Below, one piece after another: positions 27,174 to 36,272 of a stretch of 64,000 nucleotides of DNA. Numbering within the stretch: position 1 is the first letter of the stretch; the number at the start of each line of letters is the position of its first letter. Below the pieces are notes generated by a model. It did not search any database and had not been told where the DNA came from. It worked only from the letters and a program-made list of their open reading frames with translations. The DNA comes from an uncultured Alphaproteobacteria bacterium (lineage in GTDB: Bacteria; Pseudomonadota; Alphaproteobacteria; HIMB59), in the NCBI GenBank assembly GCA_902546975.1, contig CACCLU010000002.1:62001-126000 (forward strand), in the 5' to 3' direction. A program made the translations under genes and the position numbers.

Positions 27174-28246
27174 TGGCTAAAATAATTTTAGAAAACATTG
27201 CACACACATATGAGCCCAATGCAAGTAACCCAATATTTGCTTTGAAAGAAATGTCTCTTTCTTGGGCAGATGGTGGACGTTATGCACTACTTGGTCCCTC
27301 AGGTTGTGGAAAGACAACAATGTTAAATATTATGAGTGGTTTAGTGAACCCATCTCATGGAAAAGTATTTTTCGATGAAAGAGAAGTAACATCAATGATT
27401 ACTGAAGAAAGAAACATCGCCCAAGTGTTTCAATTCCCCGTAATTTATGGAACAATGACAGTATTCGAAAATCTTGCTTTTCCCTTAAAATGCCGACAAT
27501 TTCCTGAGGATCAAATAGAAAGGAAAGTCAAAGAGGTCGCAGAAATACTGAATTTACAAGATTATTTGAATAATCGAGCAAAAGGATTAACAGCAGATCA
27601 AAAGCAATTGATTTCTCTTGGAAGAGGTTTAGTTCGGGAGGATGTAGCTGCTATATTAATGGATGAACCACTGACGGTTATTGATCCTGACTTAAAATTT
27701 CGTCTCAGAAGAAAATTAAAAGAAATAAATGACAAGTATAATACAACATTGATATATGTAACTCATGATCAGAATGAGGCTATGACATTTGCAGATAATA
27801 TTATAGTTATGGATCAAGGTGAAGTTGTGCAGGCAGGATCACCAAAGGATCTTTTTGAGAGACCTCAAACAACATTTGTTGGTTATTTTATTGGTTCACC
27901 TGCAATGAATTTATATGAATGCTCCGCAAGTTCCAAAAACGAAATTACTATAGGGACTAATTCATTCAAAGTTCAAACAAATATTAACGATTCTAATTCG
28001 GAAAATCTAAAACTAGGAATCCGTTCTGAGTATATTACAGTTGAAAATGAACATAGTGATAATTCATTAGAAGCAGACGTAATCGAAGTCGAAGATTTTG
28101 GAAATTATAAACTTGTTACAGCATCTTTTGACTCATTTAAAATAAAAGCAAAAGTTAAAAGAGAATTAGACATACCTTCAGAAAAAGTTATTCTAAAATT
28201 ACCAGCAGAACATTGCTGCATATATGAAGATAATAAACTCATTTAA
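27173..28246 (+). CDS. ABC transporter ATPase with degenerate signature motif (GlpT-like)
   Basis: Second ATPase of the polyol-type importer (357 aa). Walker A GPSGCGKTT (41-49), Walker B LMDEP (Glu165) and H-loop YVTHDQNEA (His198) are normal. The signature that should be LSGGQ is LTADQ (139-143), and the D-loop is TVID. In a heterodimer its Walker A and H-loop would face the intact LSGGQ of the GlpS-like partner, giving one working site. The end of the gene overlaps the PQQ dehydrogenase start by 23 bp. Confidence 0.85.
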   Translation: MAKIILENIAHTYEPNASNPIFALKEMSLSWADGGRYALLGPSGCGKTTMLNIMSGLVNPSHGKVFFDEREVTSMITEERNIAQVFQFPVIYGTMTVFENLAFPLKCRQFPEDQIERKVKEVAEILNLQDYLNNRAKGLTADQKQLISLGRGLVREDVAAILMDEPLTVIDPDLKFRLRRKLKEINDKYNTTLIYVTHDQNEAMTFADNIIVMDQGEVVQAGSPKDLFERPQTTFVGYFIGSPAMNLYECSASSKNEITIGTNSFKVQTNINDSNSENLKLGIRSEYITVENEHSDNSLEADVIEVEDFGNYKLVTASFDSFKIKAKVKRELDIPSEKVILKLPAEHCCIYEDNKLI

Positions 28247-29306
28247 AAAAACTTTTTTATTTACATTTTGTCTATTATTTTTTAGTGCACATACGCATTC
28301 TATAACTTTAGAGAAAACACCAGTTTCTTTAAACAATCCTTGGGGAATGAGCTGGGCGGACGATCAGTTATTGATCACGCAAAAATCAGGTGAAATTTTT
28401 CTTGTTAACACAAATGATTATACAAAAATAAAAATTGATCATAAAATACCCTTTGTTCAACATGGACAAGGAGGACTTCTAGATATAGTAAGTGATAAAA
28501 ATATTGTATGGGTCACTGGTTCCATTAAAAAAAATGGTAAATACACTACTGCTATTTATCGCGCAGAGCTTAAAAACAATATCCTCATAAATGAAAAACT
28601 TATTTATGAAGCACTTCCATACTTTAGTAATGGTAAGCATTTTGGTTCTCGAATAGAAATTCTTGACGATTATCTTTATGCTAGTATCGGGGAAAGAGGT
28701 AAGGGTATGATTGCCCAAGATTTTTCAAACTCTATTGGTTCTATAATCAGAATTCACAAAAATGGCGAAATTCCTGATGATAATCCTTTCATTTCAGGCA
28801 ATAACTGGTTACCTGAGTTATACCAAATTGGTATAAGAAACCCTCAAGGGATGACATTGGATCCTCAAACAAATTCAATTTATATATCTAATCATGGACC
28901 TAAAGGAGGCGACTTCATAGGAAAAGTTGTAAGTGGATCTAATTATGGTTGGAAAAAAATAGGTTGGGGTGGAACCAATTACTCAGGGACTAAAATAGGT
29001 GACGGTAATGCGTGGGAGCCTGGATTTATAAAACCTGATTTTATTTGGGTGCCATCAATAGCAGTTAGTGGTATTAAGTTTTATCATGGAGATGCCTTTC
29101 CAGAGTGGAAAAATTCACTCTTAGTATCTTCACTAAAATATCAATACCTTTCTGTTTTACACAGAAAAGATAATAAATTTGTTAAAGAGGAGATAATTTT
29201 TAAAGATAAAATTGGAAGAGTAAGAGATGTAGAGATAGATCAACTAGGCAATATATATGTTATCGCAGATGAAAGGGACTCAAATTTATTTGTTCTTAAA
29301 CCCTAA
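28224..29306 (+). CDS. Periplasmic PQQ-dependent aldose sugar dehydrogenase-like protein
   Basis: Six-bladed beta-propeller of the soluble PQQ sugar dehydrogenase (YliI/Asd) family, 360 aa with a signal peptide ending near AHTHS. Recognisable blocks are VSLNNPWGMSWADDQLLITQ, the region around FVQHGQGGLLDI (catalytic-His area), GIRNPQGMTLDPQTN and SNYGWKKIGWGGTNYSG. It would oxidise aldoses to lactones in the periplasm and pass electrons to the respiratory chain. Whether the cell makes PQQ is unknown from this window. A lactonase gene follows 35 bp later, a natural partner. Translation probably couples to the ATPase gene it overlaps. Confidence 0.8.
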   Translation: MKIINSFKKTFLFTFCLLFFSAHTHSITLEKTPVSLNNPWGMSWADDQLLITQKSGEIFLVNTNDYTKIKIDHKIPFVQHGQGGLLDIVSDKNIVWVTGSIKKNGKYTTAIYRAELKNNILINEKLIYEALPYFSNGKHFGSRIEILDDYLYASIGERGKGMIAQDFSNSIGSIIRIHKNGEIPDDNPFISGNNWLPELYQIGIRNPQGMTLDPQTNSIYISNHGPKGGDFIGKVVSGSNYGWKKIGWGGTNYSGTKIGDGNAWEPGFIKPDFIWVPSIAVSGIKFYHGDAFPEWKNSLLVSSLKYQYLSVLHRKDNKFVKEEIIFKDKIGRVRDVEIDQLGNIYVIADERDSNLFVLKP

Positions 29307-29341
29307 TTATTCTCTATGTTCTAAATAAAGATTATTTTGCA

Positions 29342-30214
29342 ATGAATATAAATAAGGTTTCAATAGCTCTAGACTGTAAAAATCTAATTGGAGAAAGTTG
29401 TTTTTGGGATTCGAAAGAAAATTGCTTAATTTGGACAGATATCGAGGGTAAAACAATTTGGAAACTTGATGAGAGCAATCAAAGTTTTAAATTTAATTTA
29501 CCAGATAGAGCTGGTTTTATTTTACCAAGAAAAAAAGATGGATTTATAATTGGATTTCCAAAGTTTATTGCAATTTCTAATCAAAATTTTTCATCTTTTG
29601 AAAAAATATGTGACGTAGAAGTTAGTATTAAAAAGACACGAATAAATGATGCAAAAGTAGATCCATATGGTGGAATTGTATTTGGGACTTATAATGAAGA
29701 TCCAGATAAATTAAATAGAAAGCCTATTGCAAATCTTTACAGACTTGCTCCAGACTTATCCTTAACTCATCTTTTATCAAATATTACTGTCTCAAATGGA
29801 CTAGCTTTCTCTCAAAAGGACAATATTATGTATTTTGCAGACACCCCAACTGGTCTGATAAAAAAATTTAGTTACAATCGAGATTTTAAAAAAATAGATG
29901 AATTAGAGTCAAATATGATCTTCAAAGATATTGGAGAACCAGATGGCGCTACTTTGGATATTGATGACAACTATTGGTCAGCAAGGGTTAGGGGAAAATG
30001 CGTTATATGTATTGACGCAAAAAATGGTAAAATCATTGAAAAAATTGATCTCCCTACTAGCACACCTACTTGTGTAACATTTGGAAATTCTGATTTATCA
30101 TGTCTATATGTGACCTCTCTAAGAGCAGATCCTATTAACGATAGTGCTGACGGAAATCTCTATAAAATTAAAACAGGGACTCAAGGTTCAAAGCAACTAT
30201 TGGCTGATTTTTGA
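29342..30214 (+). CDS. SMP-30/gluconolactonase family protein
   Basis: Beta-propeller lactonase (290 aa) of the SMP-30/LRE family. Typical features are the N-terminal GESCFWDSKENCLIWTDIEG, RINDAKVDPYGGIVFGTYN, SNGLAFSQKDNIMYFADTPTG and GEPDGATLDIDDNYWSARV, including the metal-binding Glu, Asn and Asp positions. It would hydrolyse a sugar lactone, plausibly that produced by the upstream PQQ dehydrogenase, although no signal peptide is visible so it acts in the cytoplasm. Alternatively it opens a lactone from imported sugar. It converges with the hydroxyacid dehydrogenase gene. Confidence 0.85.
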   Translation: MNINKVSIALDCKNLIGESCFWDSKENCLIWTDIEGKTIWKLDESNQSFKFNLPDRAGFILPRKKDGFIIGFPKFIAISNQNFSSFEKICDVEVSIKKTRINDAKVDPYGGIVFGTYNEDPDKLNRKPIANLYRLAPDLSLTHLLSNITVSNGLAFSQKDNIMYFADTPTGLIKKFSYNRDFKKIDELESNMIFKDIGEPDGATLDIDDNYWSARVRGKCVICIDAKNGKIIEKIDLPTSTPTCVTFGNSDLSCLYVTSLRADPINDSADGNLYKIKTGTQGSKQLLADF

Positions 30215-30216
30215 TT

Positions 30217-31179
30217 TTATAAATATTTTTTATTCACTAAATTTTCAACATTTAATTCACTCATATTCTTTAAGAAAAAAACAATATTTTGTGAAGATTC
30301 TAAGGACATCCTTTCCCTACATTCTAATGTTAATGCTGCATTGTGAGGTGTCAGCAAAATATTATCTAACTTAAAAAAAGGATGATTGGACTCAGGCGGC
30401 TCAGATACAAACACATCCATTCCTGCACCTTGAATTTTTTTTGACTCTAATGCTATACATAAGTCATTTTCGTTAACGATTCCACCTCTCGATGTATTAA
30501 CAAGAATAGAGTTCTTCTTCATCACATTTAATTCTGTTTGGGAGATAAAGTTCTTAGTATCTATATTTAATGGTAAATGGATGGTAATAAAATCAGCTAT
30601 AGCTAAACCTTGGTTTTTCTCAATCGGTATACATTGACTTCTAATTATTATTTCATTATCTAAAAAAGGATCATATACATATACTTCCATATCAAATCCG
30701 AGACATCTCTTAGCAACTTCTTTTCCTATTCTACCAAAACCAATAATAAGTACTTTCTTTTTATACAATTCAAAAAAATTGGGTAAACTAGATCTTTTTT
30801 CAAAATTACCTTCTTTAACCAGACTATCTGATAGAGATATTTTTTTTGTTAAATAAATGAAAAATGATAATACATGTTCGGCAACACTTACAGCATTAGA
30901 AGTAGATGTAATACAAAGCGCAATTTTGTTCTCATTGAGAAAATCAAGATCAACGTTATCGTAACCAACTCCATGTCTTGATACGATTTTTAAATTGTCA
31001 CAATGTTGTAAAATTTCTTTATCAAGTCTTGTAGTTCTTAATAAAATTCCATCAACATCTTTTAATCGTTCCTTTAAGTTTTGTATTTCAAAATTCTCAA
31101 TTTCAATGACTTTGAATTCGTTTTCTTTCAAAAACGATAAGCCTTTTTGGTCAACTTTACCTAGTACAGCAACTTTCAT
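30217..31179 (-). CDS. D-isomer-specific 2-hydroxyacid dehydrogenase
   Basis: NAD-dependent dehydrogenase of the phosphoglycerate-dehydrogenase fold (320 aa). The nucleotide-binding VLIIGFGRIGKEVAKRC, the catalytic Arg in NTSRGGIVNE, the Glu in VSEPPE and the His in LLTPHNAAL are present. There is no ACT domain, so it is probably not the serine-pathway enzyme but a catabolic reductase of a 2-oxoacid, or its reverse. It is divergent from the iolD-like gene and may act on that pathway's products. The exact substrate is unknown. Confidence 0.8.
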   Translation of the reverse strand: MKVAVLGKVDQKGLSFLKENEFKVIEIENFEIQNLKERLKDVDGILLRTTRLDKEILQHCDNLKIVSRHGVGYDNVDLDFLNENKIALCITSTSNAVSVAEHVLSFFIYLTKKISLSDSLVKEGNFEKRSSLPNFFELYKKKVLIIGFGRIGKEVAKRCLGFDMEVYVYDPFLDNEIIIRSQCIPIEKNQGLAIADFITIHLPLNIDTKNFISQTELNVMKKNSILVNTSRGGIVNENDLCIALESKKIQGAGMDVFVSEPPESNHPFFKLDNILLTPHNAALTLECRERMSLESSQNIVFFLKNMSELNVENLVNKKYL

Positions 31180-31293
31180 ATTTTCTCTTGATTCAAAGTT
31201 ATGTCAAAAAAGTGGGAATTTTAAAAGGTTTTTCATTCAAATTATCTTTCTATCGTGTAATATCTTTTAACGGTAAAGTTTTTTGGAGGAATA

Positions 31294-33138
31294 ATGAAAA
31301 CCATCAAATTGTCTTGTGCTCACGCACTGTTTAAATATTTAATTGCCCAAAAAACTATCATTGATGGTAAGAAAGCTCCACTATTCCCAGGAGCGTTTGC
31401 TATTTATGGGCATGGTAATGTTGCTTGTTTAGGCCAAGCAATGGAAGAGTTCCAGTCTGACCTTCCAGGTTTTAGAGGTCATCATGAACAAAGTATGGCT
31501 TTGACTGGTATTGGATATGCTAGAGCCATGAGAAGAAAACAAATCTTTATTGCCACCTCATCAGTAGGCCCTGGGGCAACAAACATGGTTACAGCTGCAG
31601 CAGTAGCTCTTAGCAATCGACTTCCAATATTGTTATTACCAGGAGATACTTTTGCTAGTCGATTTCCTGATCCTGTTTTACAACAAGTTGAAAATTTTAA
31701 CTCACCTATTGAAACCGCAAATGATGCATTTAAACCTGTTTCAAAGTATTTTGATAGAATTACAAGACCAGAACAAATTCTTGCTTCTCTTCCTCAGGCT
31801 ATCCAAGTCATGCTTGACCCCTCTGACTGTGGACCAGCAACTATTGCAATGTCACAAGATGTTCAAGGAGAGTCATTTGATTACCCTGAAGTTTTTTTCG
31901 AAGAAAAAGTACACGAGATAAGAAGAGTTCATCCAGATCCAAGTCAAATCAATCAAGCAGTTGAAAAAATAAAAAACTCAAAACAACCTATTATTATTTC
32001 AGGAGGCGGCGTTCTCTACTCTGAAGCAGAGCAAGAACTCTCAAAATTTGCAAAAAAACATAACATTCCTGTCACTTCAACGGTAATGGGTATTGGTTGT
32101 ATGACTAAAGATGATCCGTATTATATTAGTGCGGTTGGTGCGTTAGGAGAAGGTTCATCAAATAGTTTATCTAAAGATACCGACTTAGCTTTAGCCATAG
32201 GTACAAAGCTCGCAGATTTTACAACAGGCTCATGGGCAAATTTTGAAAATCCTAATTTCAAATTAGTTTCAGTAAATACAGCTCGATACGATACTACAAA
32301 ACATTTAGCAACCCCTGTTATAAGCGATGCTAAAGTAGGTCTTCAGAAAATATCTGAAGCTCTTGGTGATTGGAAAGCTCCTGATGACTGGTATAAAAGA
32401 GCAATTAAGGAAAAGAATGAATGGGATGCTTATGTTGAAAAACAAAGTGGACCCACCAATCAAGAGGAGCCCTCCTATGCTCACGCTGTAGGTGCAGTAT
32501 ATAGAAATTCAGATCCAAGTGATATTGTAGTAACAGCAGCAGGGGGGCTTGTTGGAGAGGTTGTACAAGTTTGGAAACCAAAGCAGCTTAATACCTTTGA
32601 AACTGAGTGGGGTTTTAGTTGTATGGGATATGAAATTTCAGGCGCACTAGGAATTAAAATGGCTAAACCCGATCAAGAGGTGGTGGTATTTGTTGGTGAT
32701 GGTTCTTACTTATTGAACAATACAGATATATATAGCTCAGTTATTTACGATCAAAAGCTCATTATTATAGTATGTGATAATGGAGGGCACATGGTTATTA
32801 ATCGCCTTCAATTAGCTAAAGGAGGAAAAGAATACATTTGTAATCTTCGTGCTGCTAGAGCGACCAATCTTAAATTTGTAGATTTTGAAAATCACGCAAA
32901 AAGTATGGGAGCTAATGCAGAGACTGTAAGTTCAACTTCAGAGCTAGAGGCAGCTTATAAAAGGGCCAAAGACTCAGATAAAACTTATGTTATTGCAATT
33001 AAAACTCATGGTTATGAATGGTTAGAGGGGACTGCATTTTGGGAAAGCCCCACTTTACAAGATCCAATTACTGATAATAATAAAAATGCCCTTGAGGATT
33101 TTGAGTCTGGAAAGAGCAAACAGCGTAAAGGTGTTTAA
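31294..33138 (+). CDS. iolD: Trihydroxycyclohexanedione hydrolase (IolD-like, thiamine-diphosphate enzyme)
   Basis: ThDP-dependent enzyme (614 aa). The N-terminal block GHGNVACLGQAMEE with GHHEQSMALTGIGYARAM (catalytic Glu of the ThDP fold), SVGPGATNMVTAAAVALSNR, LPGDTFASRFPDPVLQQ and the C-terminal ThDP/Mg site FVGDGSYLLNNTDI match IolD, which opens the ring of a diketo-inositol in myo-inositol degradation. Acetolactate synthases share the fold but lack these blocks. The other iol genes (iolE, iolB, iolG, iolC) are not in the window, so the pathway is incomplete here or the enzyme serves another cyclitol. The ATG follows TTTTGGAGGAAT. An SDR gene follows after 3 bp. Confidence 0.82.
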   Translation: MKTIKLSCAHALFKYLIAQKTIIDGKKAPLFPGAFAIYGHGNVACLGQAMEEFQSDLPGFRGHHEQSMALTGIGYARAMRRKQIFIATSSVGPGATNMVTAAAVALSNRLPILLLPGDTFASRFPDPVLQQVENFNSPIETANDAFKPVSKYFDRITRPEQILASLPQAIQVMLDPSDCGPATIAMSQDVQGESFDYPEVFFEEKVHEIRRVHPDPSQINQAVEKIKNSKQPIIISGGGVLYSEAEQELSKFAKKHNIPVTSTVMGIGCMTKDDPYYISAVGALGEGSSNSLSKDTDLALAIGTKLADFTTGSWANFENPNFKLVSVNTARYDTTKHLATPVISDAKVGLQKISEALGDWKAPDDWYKRAIKEKNEWDAYVEKQSGPTNQEEPSYAHAVGAVYRNSDPSDIVVTAAGGLVGEVVQVWKPKQLNTFETEWGFSCMGYEISGALGIKMAKPDQEVVVFVGDGSYLLNNTDIYSSVIYDQKLIIIVCDNGGHMVINRLQLAKGGKEYICNLRAARATNLKFVDFENHAKSMGANAETVSSTSELEAAYKRAKDSDKTYVIAIKTHGYEWLEGTAFWESPTLQDPITDNNKNALEDFESGKSKQRKGV

Positions 33139-33141
33139 TTT

Positions 33142-33876
33142 TTGACATCTAAAAAAAGAGTTGCCTTAATAACAGGCGCTGAGTCAGGTATCGGAAAAAG
33201 CACATCTAAAATTTTTTTAGATAACGGATACATAGTTATTGGTACTTACCTTAAAAATAATAATAACATAAATACTAAAGATATTGAATATCATCGCATT
33301 GATATTACTAAGAATAAGGATTGGGAAAATCTCGCTTTGTATATTAAAAAAAAATTTAAAAAAATTGATGTCTTAGTGAATAGTGCAGGGGTCAGATTGA
33401 GTGGAAATTTAGAGACTACATCTATGAGTGATTGGTCATACCATCTCAATAATAATGTAACAGGATCCTTTCTTGCTTGTAAGTATATTTTACCTTTTCT
33501 TAAAAAATCTAAGAACTCTTCAATTATAAATGTTGCATCAATAAATAGTATAAGAGGAGCTAAAAATATGTTGGCATACGCGACTTATAAAAGTGCAATT
33601 ATATCTTTTACGGCATCACTTGCTCTGGATTTAACAAAAAATAAAATCAGAGTAAACGCCGTTGCTCCAGGTGCTATTGAAACTCCAATGTTGGCTTCCT
33701 TTAAAAAAGATTTATCATTGAAAGAGTATCAAAAAAGAATGAAAGAAAACCATCCCATAGGAAGAGTTGGCAAACCAAAAGAAGTGGCCAATGTAATATT
33801 TTTTTTAGCAAGTGAGAGTGCGTCTTTTATGACGGGCTTGACTATACCAGTAGATGGTGGACGGAGTATAAGGTAG
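33142..33876 (+). CDS. Short-chain dehydrogenase/reductase
   Basis: Classical SDR (244 aa). The cofactor motif is TGAESGIGK (residues 11-19), the structural NSAGVR follows, and the catalytic Ser/Tyr/Lys are in NVASINSIRG and YATYKSA. The C-terminal FMTGLTIPVDGG is typical of the family. Start is a TTG three bases after the iolD-like stop, so it is probably co-expressed and may oxidise a cyclitol or sugar intermediate. Substrate cannot be read from the sequence. Confidence 0.82.
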   Translation: MTSKKRVALITGAESGIGKSTSKIFLDNGYIVIGTYLKNNNNINTKDIEYHRIDITKNKDWENLALYIKKKFKKIDVLVNSAGVRLSGNLETTSMSDWSYHLNNNVTGSFLACKYILPFLKKSKNSSIINVASINSIRGAKNMLAYATYKSAIISFTASLALDLTKNKIRVNAVAPGAIETPMLASFKKDLSLKEYQKRMKENHPIGRVGKPKEVANVIFFLASESASFMTGLTIPVDGGRSIR

Positions 33877-33880
33877 ATAC

Positions 33881-35203
33881 TTACTTCAAGTATTTTTGAA
33901 ATTCATAATAAGAATTTTTGGGTATTCTCTTAAAGTTTTGGAAATCAGTAAAAACTAAACCAAATCTTTTTGAGTAACCAAAGGCCCACTCATAGTTATC
34001 AAGTAATGACCAAGCAAAATACCCTTTAACTGGTAATTTTTCATTCACGCAATTTAACACCTCTTTTAAGTGTACGTTGAAAAATTCAATTCTATCATGA
34101 TCCTGAATGCTATTTCCTAAAGATAATTTGTCATTATTAGCCATCCCATTTTCTGTAATATAGATTGGAATATTATTATCGTATTCTTTATTAATTCTTT
34201 TAATAAAGTAGCTCAATCCCTCAGGATAAAATTCCCATCCCATATCTGTTTTTTTTAGCGTCCCACTATTACACTCATAATTAACACCATCATCTGATTT
34301 TTTATATTTGATTAAAGACCGGGTGTAATAATTTAATCCTATCCAGTCAATTGGTGAAGATATTAATTCTAATTGTGTTTTGTAATTTTCTGGGAGGTAT
34401 TTTTCTAGGATGGATAAAGCTAATTCTGGATATTTACCTTTAAAGATAGCATCGGAAAACCATCTATTATGAATCTCATCAAACAGTTTTGTTGCTTGAA
34501 TATTTTCTTCATTATTATTTATAGGTTGACCAAACTGATTATTCAAAACTATTCCGATCTGATGATCATTACATGACCTTAATGCTTCAACAGATTGTGA
34601 GTGTGCAAATAAAATATTATGCATAGTTTTAGCAGCTGATTGGATATTTTTAATACCAGGTGCATGCTCTCCTAAATAATGACTTAACCAAGAAACACAC
34701 CAAGGCTCATTAATGGTTGAAATTTTTTCAAATTGATCTCCAAATGTTTTTGATATGAAAAAAGATAATTCTCCAAAATGTTTACAGGTTTCTTGGTCTT
34801 CCCAACCTTTAATTTTTTGAAATCTTATGGGAAGATCCCAATGATAAATTGTTGGGAAAGCCTCTAAATCACAATTATTTATTTCTTCTAATAATTGCTT
34901 GTAAAAATCCACACCCTTTAAATTTACATCTTTATTGTTGTCTGGAAATAATCTAGGCCAGGCAAATGAGAAACGATAGGCCTTAAAACCCGCGTCTTTT
35001 ATAAGTTTAATATCCTCTTTGAAATATTCAATATGATTACAAGCAAGTTTCCCATCAATGCCATTCAATTTTCTCTCAGCAAAATCGTCCCAAATTGATT
35101 TACCACAATTGCCATACATCGTTCCTTCAATCTGATAAGAGGAAGTAGCAACTCCAAAGTTAAAATCTTTTGGAAAGTCTTGAAGAAAAGATAAGTTAAT
35201 CAA
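33881..35203 (-). CDS. Glycoside hydrolase family 1 (beta-glucosidase)
   Basis: GH1 retaining beta-glycosidase (440 aa), cytoplasmic with no signal peptide. The N-terminal FNFGVATSSYQIEG, the acid/base motif TINEPWC and the nucleophile motif YITENGMA are all intact, as is the C-terminal GYFAWSLLDNYEWAFGYSKRFGL. It should hydrolyse an imported beta-glucoside. The TTG start overlaps the upstream ATPase gene by 8 bp. It is the last gene of the Agl-like transporter operon. Confidence 0.92.
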   Translation of the reverse strand: MINLSFLQDFPKDFNFGVATSSYQIEGTMYGNCGKSIWDDFAERKLNGIDGKLACNHIEYFKEDIKLIKDAGFKAYRFSFAWPRLFPDNNKDVNLKGVDFYKQLLEEINNCDLEAFPTIYHWDLPIRFQKIKGWEDQETCKHFGELSFFISKTFGDQFEKISTINEPWCVSWLSHYLGEHAPGIKNIQSAAKTMHNILFAHSQSVEALRSCNDHQIGIVLNNQFGQPINNNEENIQATKLFDEIHNRWFSDAIFKGKYPELALSILEKYLPENYKTQLELISSPIDWIGLNYYTRSLIKYKKSDDGVNYECNSGTLKKTDMGWEFYPEGLSYFIKRINKEYDNNIPIYITENGMANNDKLSLGNSIQDHDRIEFFNVHLKEVLNCVNEKLPVKGYFAWSLLDNYEWAFGYSKRFGLVFTDFQNFKRIPKNSYYEFQKYLK

Positions 35204-36272
35204 TTATTATTTTATTACTAGAATTGAACAAATTTGTTTTGTTTAAATCAAATTTAATTTTAACATCATCACCAACTTTAATTAAACTATCCCCTGATGC
35301 TTCAACTACTATTGGATCACCTTCATTATCTAAATAAATAAAAGTGTTGGAGCCTAATTTTTCTACAACGAACGCTTTGCCTTGGAAGTCATAATCTGAG
35401 CCATCAGTAATTATTATATCTTCAGGTCTAATTCCAAAAATAATATCACTATTTTCATTTGAATTAATTTTTTTTGAAATTGTAATCTTTGAACCTAAAA
35501 CATTAATTTCAACTTTATTTTGATCTATTGATGAAATTTGAGCATTTATAAAATTCATCTTTGGAGAACCAATGAAACCTGCAACAAATAAATTTTTTGG
35601 GTTATTATATAATTCTATAGGCCTACCTTGTTGAGAAATTTCACCTTGATCTAACACAACAATCTCATCAGATAAAGTCATTGCCTCAGTTTGGTCATGA
35701 GTCACATAAACCATGGTTGCATCCAAGTGGTCATGTAATTTTGCTAATTCAATTCTCATTTGAACTCTTAAAGCAGCATCTAAATTAGATAAAGGTTCAT
35801 CAAATAAAAAGACTTTAGGTTTTCTAGTTATTGCTCTACCAATAGCAACTCTTTGTCTTTGACCTCCTGATAGCTGTTTAGGCTTTCTTAGAAGATAATC
35901 TTCAATTTGTAAAATTTTTGCAGCCTCATGTACTCTATCTTTAACTTCATCTTTAGGCCTTTTCTCTAATTTCAGTCCAAATGCCATATTATCAAAAACA
36001 GTCATATGGGGATAAAGAGCATAAGATTGAAAAACCATGGCAATATTTCTTTCTTTAGGAGGGAGGTTATTTACTTCTTCTCCACCAATTGATATTTTTC
36101 CCGAATTAGTTTCTTCTAACCCAGCTATCATCCGTAATAATGTCGACTTTCCACACCCAGAGGGCCCAACAAGTGTTGTAAATGATTGACTTTTAATATT
36201 GAGTGAAAAATCCTTTATTACATGGGTTTTTCCAAAGAATTTATTAATTGAGCTGAGTTCTATATCTGCCAT
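35196..36272 (-). CDS. ABC transporter ATP-binding protein, AglK/MalK type
   Basis: Complete sugar-importer ATPase (358 aa): Walker A GPSGCGKST, signature LSGGQRQRVAIGRA, Walker B FLFDEPLSNLDAAL, H-loop YVTHDQTEA and a C-terminal TOBE region. It sits between the GH4 and GH1 genes, overlapping both, and should power the permeases at 37612-39731. Unlike the neighbouring polyol importer, one homodimeric ATPase serves here. Confidence 0.92.
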   Translation of the reverse strand: MADIELSSINKFFGKTHVIKDFSLNIKSQSFTTLVGPSGCGKSTLLRMIAGLEETNSGKISIGGEEVNNLPPKERNIAMVFQSYALYPHMTVFDNMAFGLKLEKRPKDEVKDRVHEAAKILQIEDYLLRKPKQLSGGQRQRVAIGRAITRKPKVFLFDEPLSNLDAALRVQMRIELAKLHDHLDATMVYVTHDQTEAMTLSDEIVVLDQGEISQQGRPIELYNNPKNLFVAGFIGSPKMNFINAQISSIDQNKVEINVLGSKITISKKINSNENSDIIFGIRPEDIIITDGSDYDFQGKAFVVEKLGSNTFIYLDNEGDPIVVEASGDSLIKVGDDVKIKFDLNKTNLFNSSNKIIID

